This document shows, piece after piece, positions 1-7,672 of a DNA stretch of 32,795 nt. The stretch is taken from positions 1 through 32,795 of the forward strand of contig CAIRBP010000006.1 in the NCBI GenBank assembly GCA_903876885.1, given 5' to 3'. Below the pieces are notes generated by a model, which was not told the DNA's origin, searched no databases, and saw nothing but the letters and a program-made list of their open reading frames with translations. This DNA is from an uncultured Burkholderiales bacterium (GTDB taxonomy: Bacteria; Pseudomonadota; Gammaproteobacteria; Burkholderiales; Burkholderiaceae_C). Within the stretch, counting starts at the first letter, position 1. Each line of letters opens with the position of its first letter. Both the position numbers and the translations under genes were made by a program.

Positions 1-5
1 GTTTG

Positions 6-33
6 GCTAAATACGAATTATTTAGCGACTTTT
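6..33 (+). terminator. Putative intrinsic terminator of an upstream gene
   Basis: A perfect 8-bp inverted repeat (GCTAAATA at 6-13, TATTTAGC at 19-26, loop of 5) is followed after three bases by four T. It resembles a weak Rho-independent terminator for a gene lying left of the window. The short open tail in frame 3 (ending with TAA at 72-74) is therefore probably not coding. The rest of 1-115 shows nothing I can name. Confidence 0.4.
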
Positions 34-115
34 GCGGGGTGCTAACGGCTTATGAATCTTTTGTTATCCGTTAAGGCGGCGCCCAATAGTCAGAACTTTT
101 TATTAATTGAACATC

Positions 116-571
116 ATGCCCATTTACGCCTATAAATGTGGGTCCTGTGGCCATGCCAAGGACGTACTTCAGAAAATCTCAGATGCGCCGCAAACGCAGT
201 GTCCTGCCTGTGGGAAAGAGGCTTGGAGTAAACAGTTAAGTGCACCTGGTTTCCAGTTAAAGGGAACTGGCTGGTACGCAACAGATTTTAAAAACGGCGG
301 AACAACTGCTCCCGCTGTTGTGCCAGACTCTGAGAAGGGTAAATCTGGCGCTGATGGCGCGGGTGCAGCTAGCAGCGAGAGTAACGCAGCGGGCGCTGCT
401 CAGGGAACTAGTTCGAACACGACTCCAACTGAAGCTGGTGGATCGAGTGGATCTGCAGGATCCGCTTCAAGTCCCGCAACCTCTTCTGCCAGTGCAACCA
501 CGACTACATCCGTTGCCTCCTCTAGTACCTCCTCAGCGAGCGGGTGCGGCGCCTCATGTGCCTGCCATTAA
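116..571 (+). CDS. FmdB-family zinc-ribbon regulatory-type protein
   Basis: This is a 151-residue protein of the FmdB/CxxC_CXXC_SSSS family of putative regulatory proteins. The N-terminus MPIYAYKCGSCG is the family signature, which is why I start at ATG 116 and not at the in-frame TTG at 107. Two CxxC knuckles are visible (C8/C11 and C29/C32), enough for one zinc ribbon, with the conserved GTGWYATDF stretch just after. Residues from about 65 to 140 are low-complexity Ala/Ser/Thr/Gly, followed by a cysteine-rich end (GCGASCACH). Only the ribbon is conserved in the family; the long tail is variable. The gene lies 46 bases before the DUF502 gene and probably shares its transcript, as in many Burkholderiales. 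The molecular function is unknown; FmdB was named from a formamidase/amidase locus. Confidence 0.88.
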   Translation: MPIYAYKCGSCGHAKDVLQKISDAPQTQCPACGKEAWSKQLSAPGFQLKGTGWYATDFKNGGTTAPAVVPDSEKGKSGADGAGAASSESNAAGAAQGTSSNTTPTEAGGSSGSAGSASSPATSSASATTTTSVASSSTSSASGCGASCACH

Positions 572-617
572 AGTTTCCGACACCTATATCAATTACTTTA
601 AATAAAGCTTACTGACT

Positions 618-1277
618 ATGTCCTTTAAAAAATATTTACTTGCCGGGCTGTTGGTATGGATTCCATTGACAGTAACGGTTTGGTTGTTAAGTTGGATGGT
701 AGGAACGCTTGACGCAGTGTTTCGTGCTGTACTAGACGGTTTGTCTAAATTTTCCCCTGCAAGTGCGAGTGCGCTGATGGATGATTTAGGGCAGATACAC
801 GGTTTAGGCGTAATTTTGGTCGTTTTGACGCTACTCATAACGGGCGCCCTTGCTTCGAACGTGGTTGGCAAATGGTGGCTAAACCAAATGGGTAAGATTT
901 TTGCGGCTATACCTATTTTCAAGACGATCTACACAAGCGTCAAAAGAGTCTCAGATACTCTTTTTTCGAGCAGTGGTAATGCATTCAGACAAACACTACT
1001 TGTCCAGTATCCAAGAGAGGGAGTTTGGACCCTGGCGTTTCAAACTGGGGAGCCCTCTGGTGAGATTGGCGATAAATTAGGTGGTAATTTTGTTAGCGTA
1101 TACGTACCCACTACGCCTAACCCAACCAGTGGATTTTTTTTATTAATGGCTAAGTCCGAGGTCATTGAGCTAGATGTTGGTGTAGATGAGGCTTTGACCT
1201 ACATTATTTCAATGGGCTCCGTAGCACCGGATACTATGGGCTCCACAATTTCCGAATCAATCAAACAAGCACATTGA
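618..1277 (+). CDS. DUF502 family membrane protein
   Basis: This 219-residue protein matches the DUF502 family of bacterial inner-membrane proteins of unknown function. It has an N-terminal membrane segment (about residues 7-28, LLAGLLVWIPLTVTVWLLSW) and a second one (about 63-85, LGVILVVLTLLITGALASNVV). The family-typical motif around IPIFKTIYTSVKRVSDTLF follows, then a soluble beta-rich C-terminal half with the recognisable PTTPNPTSGFFLL motif. It sits between fmdB and aspS, an order I recall from many Burkholderiales, and probably belongs to the same operon. No catalytic residues can be assigned. Confidence 0.9.
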   Translation: MSFKKYLLAGLLVWIPLTVTVWLLSWMVGTLDAVFRAVLDGLSKFSPASASALMDDLGQIHGLGVILVVLTLLITGALASNVVGKWWLNQMGKIFAAIPIFKTIYTSVKRVSDTLFSSSGNAFRQTLLVQYPREGVWTLAFQTGEPSGEIGDKLGGNFVSVYVPTTPNPTSGFFLLMAKSEVIELDVGVDEALTYIISMGSVAPDTMGSTISESIKQAH

Positions 1278-1315
1278 CGCTTTATTTTTAAGTTACATAC
1301 AAAAGAGACTATCAC

Positions 1316-3118
1316 ATGGCGATGCGAACACATTATTGCGGTTTAGTAACACAAAAATTCATAGGCCAAGAGGTCACTTTGTGTGGGTGGGTCAATAGAC
1401 GTAGAGACCACGGGGGTGTTATCTTTGTCGACCTGCGTGACCGTGAAGGCTACGTTCAAGTAGTTTGCGATCCTGATAGAGCTGAAACCTTTGCTGCTGC
1501 GGAGGGACTCAGAAATGAGTTTTGTATTAAAGTGGTTGGGCTCGTAAGAGCAAGGCCTGAAGGAACTGTCAATGATCAAATGGCCAGTGGTCACATCGAG
1601 GTTTTAGCTCATTCGGTAGAAGTGCTCAACCCCTCCATTACCCCGCCATTTCAATTAGATGATGACAACTTATCAGAGACCACAAGGCTCACCCACCGTG
1701 TTCTCGATCTTCGTAGACCTTATATGCAACGCAATCTCATGCTGCGTTACAAAGTTGCTATGCAAATTCGGCAATTTTTGGACAGTAACGGCTTTGTTGA
1801 TATTGAAACACCCATGCTTACCAAGAGTACGCCAGAAGGGGCGAGGGATTATTTAGTACCTAGTCGTGTGCATGATGGACATTTCTTTGCTCTACCCCAG
1901 TCTCCCCAACTTTTTAAGCAACTTTTGATGGTTGCGGGGTTTGACCGCTACTACCAAATTACAAAATGTTTTAGAGATGAGGACTTGAGAGCTGATAGAC
2001 AGCCAGAATTTACACAAATCGATATTGAAACTTCATTCATGAGTGAGGAAGAAATTCGAGATATGTTCCAAGGCATGATTGTGTCAGTCTTCAAGAACGC
2101 ATTAAACGTTGAGTTAGGCGAGTTCCCAGTCATGACTTACGACGACGGTATGCGCCTTTACGGCTCAGACAAACCAGATCTAAGAGTAAAGATGCAGTTC
2201 ACTGAATTAACCGATGTAATGAAGGATGTGGACTTTAAAGTGTTCTCAACTCCAGCCAATACTAAGGGCGGTAGAGTCGTTGGGCTTTGCGTTCGTGGTG
2301 GTGCTGACCTCAGTCGTAGCGAAATTGATGGGTACACAGATTTCGTGAAAATTTATGGAGCAAAAGGACTAGCTTGGATCAAAGTGGTTGAGCTGAGCAA
2401 AGGCAAGGAAGGCCTGCAGTCCCCAATCGTTAAAAATTTACACGACGCTGCGATCAAATCCATATTGGAGCGAACAGGCGCTAAGGACGGCGATTTGATA
2501 TTTTTTGGCGCTGACAAGGAGAAGATTGTCAACGATTCAATTGGTGCGCTTCGTATCAAAATCGGTCATAGCGAACTCGCTAAAAAGAATGGTCTCTTTG
2601 AAGATCGTTGGGCACCGCTTTGGGTTGTTGATTTCCCAATGTTTGAGTTTGACGAGGAAGCCCAGCGTTACAGTGCAGTTCACCACCCGTTCACAGCCCC
2701 TAAGGATGGGCATGAAGATTGGATGGTGACCGATCCAGAGAAATGTCTTGCAAAGGGATATGACATGGTCCTTAATGGCTGGGAGATCGGGGGAGGTTCT
2801 GTTCGTATTCACAGAGCAGATGTACAGCAAAAAGTTTTTGATGCATTAAAGATCACTCCTGAGGAAGCTCAACTTAAATTTGGATTCCTACTTGATGCAC
2901 TTCAATACGGTGCACCCCCACACGGCGGGCTTGCGTTCGGGTTAGACCGTATCGTGACTCTGATGACTGGAGCTGAGTCGATTAGGGACGTTATTGCGTT
3001 CCCCAAAACTCAACGAGCCCAGTGTTTACTCACACAGGCACCAAGCCAAGTTGATGAGAAGCAACTTCGCGAGTTACACATCAGGCTTCGCACCCCGCCG
3101 ACTACTGCAACTGCCTAG
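1316..3118 (+). CDS. aspS: Aspartyl-tRNA synthetase
   Basis: This is a class II aminoacyl-tRNA synthetase of 600 residues, the normal bacterial AspRS length. It ligates aspartate to tRNA-Asp in the cytoplasm. The N-terminal OB-fold anticodon-binding domain is seen in [23 protein letters not shown]. The catalytic core includes the flipping loop region [14 protein letters not shown], motif 2 ([18 protein letters not shown]) and motif 3 ([13 protein letters not shown]). Between motifs 2 and 3 lies the bacterial GAD insertion domain (about residues 300-420). The ATG at 1316 gives the usual MRTHYCG start with two extra residues. Whether the enzyme is discriminating or non-discriminating cannot be told here, because gatCAB is not in the window. 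Confidence 0.98.
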   Translation: MAMRTHYCGLVTQKFIGQEVTLCGWVNRRRDHGGVIFVDLRDREGYVQVVCDPDRAETFAAAEGLRNEFCIKVVGLVRARPEGTVNDQMASGHIEVLAHSVEVLNPSITPPFQLDDDNLSETTRLTHRVLDLRRPYMQRNLMLRYKVAMQIRQFLDSNGFVDIETPMLTKSTPEGARDYLVPSRVHDGHFFALPQSPQLFKQLLMVAGFDRYYQITKCFRDEDLRADRQPEFTQIDIETSFMSEEEIRDMFQGMIVSVFKNALNVELGEFPVMTYDDGMRLYGSDKPDLRVKMQFTELTDVMKDVDFKVFSTPANTKGGRVVGLCVRGGADLSRSEIDGYTDFVKIYGAKGLAWIKVVELSKGKEGLQSPIVKNLHDAAIKSILERTGAKDGDLIFFGADKEKIVNDSIGALRIKIGHSELAKKNGLFEDRWAPLWVVDFPMFEFDEEAQRYSAVHHPFTAPKDGHEDWMVTDPEKCLAKGYDMVLNGWEIGGGSVRIHRADVQQKVFDALKITPEEAQLKFGFLLDALQYGAPPHGGLAFGLDRIVTLMTGAESIRDVIAFPKTQRAQCLLTQAPSQVDEKQLRELHIRLRTPPTTATA

Positions 3119-3146
3119 ATAACTTATTGAAGTTATCAAACTTCAA
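3118..3146 (+). repeat. Two overlapping, mutually exclusive hairpins after aspS
   Basis: GATAACTT (3118-3125) pairs perfectly with AAGTTATC (3130-3137). TTGAAGT (3127-3133) pairs perfectly with ACTTCAA (3140-3146). The two stems share bases and cannot form together. No T-run follows, so this is not a classic terminator. It fills almost the whole 33-base gap between the aspS stop and the hydrolase start, where I see no clear ribosome binding site. Confidence 0.45.
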
Positions 3147-3151
3147 TACAC

Positions 3152-3868
3152 ATGCCTAAACCTAGCCTATTACTTCTGCCCGGCTTGATGTGCAATGGGG
3201 ATGTATGGACGCCTGTTGAGAGCGTCTTAAGTGAAACACACGATTGCACCGTGATTGATCATGGTCGTGCTGACTCGCTAGGTGCAATGGCAAGAAATGT
3301 ACTGCGTCAGGCGCCCGAATATTTTGCTTTAGCTGGGCACTCCATGGGTGGACGAGTTGCATTAGAGGTGTACCGTCAAGCTCCCGATAGAGTTTCGCGC
3401 ATAGCTTTAATGAATACCGGTTACAAGGCCAGGAGCACTGGCGAAGCGGGTCAAAAAGAAACCCAGACTCGTTATGAACTTCTTAACATTGCGATGCAGC
3501 ACGGAGTTCAAGCGATGGCCGCTAAATGGGTACTAGGTATGATTGCACCATCTCGGCTCTCTGATGCTGAATTTGTTCAAAGTATCGTTAGTATGTTTGC
3601 GACAAAAAGTGTGGATATTTTTAAACACCAAATTGCTGCACTTTTAAATCGTCCTGACGCAACACAGGTTTTAAAGCAACTTAAAATTCCGACCCTCATT
3701 TTGTGTACAGAATTTGATCTATGGTCTCCCGTCTCACAGCACCGCGAGATGGCGGATTTAATGCCAACCGAACCTATGTGGTCTGAGATCAAAGGTTCTG
3801 GCCATATGTGCACTATGGAAGACCCTAGGAGCGTTGGAGTTGCAATGGCCAAGTGGCTTAGCGCCTAA
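3152..3868 (+). CDS. Alpha/beta-fold hydrolase
   Basis: This is a 238-residue serine hydrolase of the alpha/beta fold. The oxyanion-hole region LLLPGLMCNGDVW is near the N-terminus. The nucleophile elbow GHSMGG places the catalytic Ser at residue 64, and the likely acid and base are D189 (CTEFDLWSP) and H218 (GSGHMCTMEDP). There is no signal peptide, so it is probably cytoplasmic. The protein resembles the MhpC/esterase type, but the substrate cannot be read from sequence. It starts 33 bases after aspS with no obvious Shine-Dalgarno sequence. It occupies the place where, as I recall, nudB often follows aspS in Burkholderiales. Confidence 0.85.
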   Translation: MPKPSLLLLPGLMCNGDVWTPVESVLSETHDCTVIDHGRADSLGAMARNVLRQAPEYFALAGHSMGGRVALEVYRQAPDRVSRIALMNTGYKARSTGEAGQKETQTRYELLNIAMQHGVQAMAAKWVLGMIAPSRLSDAEFVQSIVSMFATKSVDIFKHQIAALLNRPDATQVLKQLKIPTLILCTEFDLWSPVSQHREMADLMPTEPMWSEIKGSGHMCTMEDPRSVGVAMAKWLSA

Positions 3869-3910
3869 TTCTGATCTACTTACCAGACATTGCCGTTGTA
3901 TTCTTAAGCC

Positions 3911-3956
3911 TTTGAATTTAAAAATATTTGCAATATTAAGTTCAAATTTCTCTTTG
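3911..3956 (+). terminator. AU-rich hairpin downstream of the hydrolase (terminator or operator)
   Basis: TTTGAATTT (3911-3919) can pair with AAGTTCAAA (3938-3946) as nine pairs with one G-U. Inside it, AATATT (3923-3928) pairs with AATATT (3932-3937) around a TGC loop. A run of TTTCTCTTT follows. This fits a weak intrinsic terminator 43 bases after the hydrolase stop. The same bases also contain a weak promoter-like pair (TTGAAT, 16 bases, TATTAA), so an operator role is possible. The remainder of 3957-4128 has a G7 run at 4009-4015 and no gene I can support. Confidence 0.4.
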
Positions 3957-4128
3957 CGCCGCATATTTCCTCACTGTAAAGAATTGCAAAAATAGAGGAG
4001 ATGCGACTGGGGGGGCTTTGTTGAATATCAAAAATTAGAGGGAAATAAAAGACATAATGAGTCCCTAGGAGCTAAGCCTTATTTAGAGCCTGTGATTGGT
4101 GTGACCAAAATATTTGATGGAGACAAGA

Positions 4129-4587
4129 ATGAAATTAAATGTAAACGGCGTTGACCGTCAACTCGATGTAGAGCCTGATATGCCTTTGTTGTGGGCGCTT
4201 AGGGACGAATTAGACGTTAAGGGCCCTAAATTTGGATGCGGCATAGCTCAGTGCGGGGCTTGCACGGTGCTCTTAAATGGTGAGCCAGTTCGTGCCTGCT
4301 CTTATCCGGTGTCAGCTGCGGCTGGACAAAAAGTAATTACGATAGAGGGATTAGCAAAGGGGGATCATTTGCACGCTGTTCAACAAGCGTGGATTGATCA
4401 CCAAGTGCCGCAGTGTGGTTACTGTCAGGGCGGACAGATTTTGACAGCAGTTGCATTACTTAAGAAAAAACCAAAACCAACTGATGAAGACATTGACGCT
4501 GCGATGTCCAACATTTGTCGATGCGGAACTTACGCTCGGATAAAAAAGGCTATTCACGCTGTGGCCGCCAAAGGAGTGAGAGCATGA
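4129..4587 (+). CDS. (2Fe-2S)-binding small subunit of a molybdenum hydroxylase (IorA-type)
   Basis: This 152-residue subunit is of the xanthine-oxidase family, closest in layout to isoquinoline 1-oxidoreductase alpha subunits. The N-terminal plant-ferredoxin-like cluster uses C37, C42, C45 and C57 ([13 protein letters not shown]). The second, helical cluster uses C96, C99, C130 and C132 ([14 protein letters not shown]). It passes electrons from the Moco site to an outside acceptor. I start at ATG 4129 because GGAGAC lies a few bases upstream; in-frame TTG 4114 and ATG 4117 are alternatives. There is no export signal, so it would be carried out with the Tat-signalled large subunit. The stop overlaps the next start (ATGA), indicating translational coupling. 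Confidence 0.93.
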   Translation: MKLNVNGVDRQLDVEPDMPLLWALRDELDVKGPKFGCGIAQCGACTVLLNGEPVRACSYPVSAAAGQKVITIEGLAKGDHLHAVQQAWIDHQVPQCGYCQGGQILTAVALLKKKPKPTDEDIDAAMSNICRCGTYARIKKAIHAVAAKGVRA

Positions 4588-6764
4588 ATAATAAAATTCA
4601 AACCTCATCGCAACTCGCTCGTCGCGATTTCTTAAAAGTGAGCTCTAGCTCCGCGGCTGTATTTTCGCTGGGTTTTTATATGCCAGTAAAGGCAACCGCA
4701 GCAAATAAATCAGAACTCGTACCAGAGCATTTAAACGCGTGGATAGAGATCTATCCAGATGAGCGTGTTGTCATTCGTTATGCCCGAGTTGAGATGGGAC
4801 AAGGTAGTAGTACCTCTGCTCCTATGATCCTTGCTGAGGAGCTTGATGCAGACTGGAAACAAGTGCGAATTGAGTACGCAACTGCCGAGGAGAATTTAAA
4901 GAGCAAACGTGTTTTTGGCGATATGTCCTCGGTTGGAAGTCGCACAATTAAAAATTCTCAAGAGTACTTGCGCAACGCAGGCGCTAGTGCGCGTGCCATG
5001 CTGATAACTGCTGCTGCGCAGACTTGGGGAGTTAGCGAATCGGATTGCTTAACCTCCATGGGAACAGTAATTCACAAGCCTACTCAAAAGAAACTTACCT
5101 ACGGAAGTATCTGCGCTGCTGCGGCCAAGCTAGATGCTCCTAAGTCTGTGGTGTTAAAGGATCCTAAAGATTGGAAAATCATAGGGCAACCCATCAAGCG
5201 CAGAGAGATTCCGGACATTGTTGTTGGAAAAATTCGCTACGCAATAGATACTCAATTACCTGGGATGCTTTATGCAGCAGTGGCCGCTTGTCCCGTATTT
5301 AACGGCACAGTCAAATCACTTGATGCCTCTCGTGTTCAAAATAGACGCGGAATCGTAAAAGTTTTGAACTTAAATGATTTTGTGGCTGTGGTGGCCGATA
5401 GTTGGTGGCGCGCCAAGGAGGCTTTGAAAGAGATTTCAATTGAGTGGGAGACCGGAGAGTCAGCTAAGCTTACTACAGCATCAATTCAAAGCTTTTTAAA
5501 AGAAGGACTGCAACAAACCCAATTAGCAGTAGCCAGAAAAAACGGTGATGCGCTTGGTGTACTAGATAAATCAGCGAAGGTGATTGAGGCTGAGTACTTT
5601 ACGCCTTATTTAGCTCACGCTACTATGGAGCCGATTGTTTGTACCGTTTGGATTCAGGGCGATTCGATGCAGGTATGGGCCTCGAGTCAAAGCCCCGAGG
5701 CTACGCTTGCTACCGCTGCAGCGACAGCAGGAATTGATCAAACACGCGTTAAAGTTCATCCCGTTCAGCTAGGGGGAGGGCTGGGTCGCAAGGGCGCTCA
5801 AGACTATACCAAGCAGGCAACGTTGATTGCTAAGGCTGTTGAGGGCAAACCGGTCAAGATGATTTGGACGCGTGAGGAAGATATCCAGCACGACCTTTAC
5901 AGACCGATGAGTCTCATAAAACTGCGAGCAGCACAAAAACCAAATGGAGATTTGGATGCTCTGCATATTCGAGTGAGTGCGCCGTCGATATTTACTTCGT
6001 TGCTCAAGATGCCCTTGAATAACGGAGTAGATGGGCAAGCAGTTGCGAGTTTAAATGATCATCCATATGCAGTCGAGAACTGTTTGGTTGATTACGCACA
6101 GCGTAACACCAATATTCCAGTGGGATTTTGGAGGAGTGTTGGACACTCACAAAATCCGTTTGCTAGAGAGTGTTTTATAGATGAATTGGCACACGAAGCG
6201 GGCCTTGATCCTTTGGCTTACCGTTTGCAGTTGTTGCCTGCAAGTGCAGTACGCGACAGAGCTATATTGACCAAAATAGCGCAGGCTGCACAGTGGGATA
6301 AGCCTTTGCCAAAGGGTGTATTTAGAGGCATCGCTGAAACCGAGGGCTACGGAAGTTGGACAGCATGTGTGTGTGAGGTGTCGGTCAATGAGCGGTCAGA
6401 GGTGAAAATTCACCGCGTAGTAATTGGTATCGATCCAGGCTATGCAGTTAATCCTGACAACATACAAGCCCAGTTACAGGGTAGTGTTGTTCACGGGCTA
6501 TCGGCAATTTTCTGGGGCGAGATGACAATTAAAGACGGTCGTATTGAGCAATCCAACTTTCATGACTACCGCATGATGCGTTTGAATGAGATGCCAGTTG
6601 TGCAAACTGTCATTGCACCGACGGGTGGTTTTTGGGGAGGTGTTGGAGAGCCAACACAGGCTCCGTTAGGTCCTGCATTGGCGAATGCAATTTTTGCTGC
6701 AACAGGCAAACGCGTTCGCTCGTTCCCACTTAAAAATCATGGATTTAGTTTGGCGAAAGCTTAA
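4584..6764 (+). CDS. Molybdopterin-binding large subunit, Tat-exported, xanthine dehydrogenase family (IorB-type)
   Basis: This 726-residue catalytic subunit has the single-chain architecture of isoquinoline 1-oxidoreductase beta and related aldehyde/heterocycle hydroxylases. ATG 4584, after AAGGAG, overlaps the small-subunit stop. The N-terminus has a twin-arginine signal (ARRDFLK at residues 12-18, hydrophobic stretch, likely cut near KATA at about 40), so the mature enzyme should be periplasmic. Further family motifs are [30 protein letters not shown] and, near the end, [12 protein letters not shown], whose Glu (about 689) is the expected catalytic base. Members usually hold a molybdopterin cytosine dinucleotide cofactor. 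The substrate is not deducible. No XdhC/CoxI-type maturation gene or cytochrome c partner gene is nearby. It overlaps the SoxY-like gene by one base (TAATG). Confidence 0.93.
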   Translation: MNNKIQTSSQLARRDFLKVSSSSAAVFSLGFYMPVKATAANKSELVPEHLNAWIEIYPDERVVIRYARVEMGQGSSTSAPMILAEELDADWKQVRIEYATAEENLKSKRVFGDMSSVGSRTIKNSQEYLRNAGASARAMLITAAAQTWGVSESDCLTSMGTVIHKPTQKKLTYGSICAAAAKLDAPKSVVLKDPKDWKIIGQPIKRREIPDIVVGKIRYAIDTQLPGMLYAAVAACPVFNGTVKSLDASRVQNRRGIVKVLNLNDFVAVVADSWWRAKEALKEISIEWETGESAKLTTASIQSFLKEGLQQTQLAVARKNGDALGVLDKSAKVIEAEYFTPYLAHATMEPIVCTVWIQGDSMQVWASSQSPEATLATAAATAGIDQTRVKVHPVQLGGGLGRKGAQDYTKQATLIAKAVEGKPVKMIWTREEDIQHDLYRPMSLIKLRAAQKPNGDLDALHIRVSAPSIFTSLLKMPLNNGVDGQAVASLNDHPYAVENCLVDYAQRNTNIPVGFWRSVGHSQNPFARECFIDELAHEAGLDPLAYRLQLLPASAVRDRAILTKIAQAAQWDKPLPKGVFRGIAETEGYGSWTACVCEVSVNERSEVKIHRVVIGIDPGYAVNPDNIQAQLQGSVVHGLSAIFWGEMTIKDGRIEQSNFHDYRMMRLNEMPVVQTVIAPTGGFWGGVGEPTQAPLGPALANAIFAATGKRVRSFPLKNHGFSLAKA

Positions 6765-7282
6765 TGTATAAACTGGGTAATAACAACATCCAGCGTCGCT
6801 CGCTGCTGGCTAAGTTGGGTCGTTTACTGGGCAGTACCGTCCCCTATGTAGGGGGCGGACTCGCGACTTTTGCGAGTGGGTCCTCTGATGCACAGGGCAT
6901 GTACTCTGGGACACTAAGGTCTTTGCCCGAGCTAATTGATCCAATTGTGAAAGGTGCACCTCTTTTTAAGACACGCATAAGAATTGAGATGCCCCTTTTG
7001 GCTGACAATGGTAATTTGGTGAGTTTAGGGATTAAGTCTAATTTACCCATGACACAAAATGAGTATGTTCAAAAGATTTACCTTCTGTCTCAGCGCAACC
7101 CGGTTGTGCAGATGGCTTTATTTTATTTAGGACCATGGTCAGGAGATGCCAATATCAGCACGAGAGTGCGTTTGGCTGGTAGTCAATTTATAGTCGCTCT
7201 TGCGCAGACCTCGAAGGGAGAGTTTTATTACGATCAGTTTGATGTCATAGTGACTGAGTCAGCCTGTGTTGACGGTTCATAA
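6764..7282 (+). CDS. SoxY-like sulfur-carrier protein with Tat signal and variant C-terminal arm
   Basis: This 172-residue protein resembles SoxY, the subunit of the SoxYZ carrier that covalently holds sulfur intermediates on a C-terminal cysteine in thiosulfate oxidation. It has a twin-arginine-type N-terminus (QRRSLLAKL, RR at 11-12) and a hydrophobic segment. An immunoglobulin-like beta domain follows (IRIEMPLLADNGNLVSLGI, with conserved features such as RNP and ARVRLAGSQ-like strands). The only cysteine is C168, in ACVDGS at the very end. Canonical SoxY ends in GGCGG, so the arm is related but not classic. The start overlaps the molybdopterin subunit's stop, and a SoxZ-like gene follows after three bases. 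Known relatives outside sox operons include SoxYZ-like carriers linked to quinoprotein dehydrogenases. The biological cargo is unknown. Confidence 0.8.
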   Translation: MYKLGNNNIQRRSLLAKLGRLLGSTVPYVGGGLATFASGSSDAQGMYSGTLRSLPELIDPIVKGAPLFKTRIRIEMPLLADNGNLVSLGIKSNLPMTQNEYVQKIYLLSQRNPVVQMALFYLGPWSGDANISTRVRLAGSQFIVALAQTSKGEFYYDQFDVIVTESACVDGS

Positions 7283-7285
7283 TAT

Positions 7286-7615
7286 ATGAGTATTGCAAGA
7301 CTTCAGGTGTTGGGGGATTTGCGGGAAGGGCAGATTGTACGCATTCGTCTATTGATACAGCATGCAATGGATACCGGTTATTTGCAAAATATTTCGGGAC
7401 AAAACATTCCTCGCAACATCATAAAAAAAATAACATGTCAAGCAGACCAATTTGAGATATTTAGAGTGGACCCTTCATCGGGCATAGCAGCAAATCCTTA
7501 TTTTGAATTCTCATGGCGCGTATCGCCTGCAAAAATCCTTAGAACACTTTGGGTTGATGATATTGGCGTTGAGGGGGAACTTTTAACGCCTATTGACGTG
7601 AAGATAAACAGTTGA
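7286..7615 (+). CDS. SoxZ-like carrier partner
   Basis: This 109-residue protein matches SoxZ, the immunoglobulin-fold partner of SoxY. Family landmarks seen are the N-terminal basic strand (MSIARLQV), GQIVRIRLLIQHAMDTGY (canonical LIQHPMETGY), the IPRNIIKKITC strand, the ANPYFEFSW motif and the C-terminal WVDDIGVEGE strand. It has no signal peptide, which is normal for SoxZ because it is exported bound to SoxY. It starts four bases after the soxY-like stop, so the two are surely co-expressed. It closes the four-gene cassette; the next gene (EEP family) is about 57 bases on. Identity as SoxZ-like is firm; participation in thiosulfate oxidation is not shown. Confidence 0.88.
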   Translation: MSIARLQVLGDLREGQIVRIRLLIQHAMDTGYLQNISGQNIPRNIIKKITCQADQFEIFRVDPSSGIAANPYFEFSWRVSPAKILRTLWVDDIGVEGELLTPIDVKINS

Positions 7616-7672
7616 TGCCTTTGATCAATGCACATTGGCATCCCCAGATAATTGTTTTATTAGAACTTGCAG

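Noticed and set aside
3..74. Open frame at the left edge that could be the 3' end of an upstream gene
   Set aside because: It is only 24 codons long, contains a terminator-like hairpin at 6-26, and resembles no family I recognise.
318..605. Plus-strand frame of 95 codons inside the FmdB gene
   Set aside because: It is a shifted reading of the low-complexity Ala/Ser region of fmdB; the Leu/Arg/Pro-rich product is an artefact.
593..922. Minus-strand frame of 109 codons over the DUF502 gene
   Set aside because: It is antisense to a well-supported membrane protein and shows no domain of its own.
6764..7615. Evidence for a full thiosulfate-oxidation (sox) operon
   Set aside because: Only SoxY- and SoxZ-like genes are present; soxA, soxX, soxB, soxC and soxD are not found on either side, so thiosulfate oxidation cannot be claimed.
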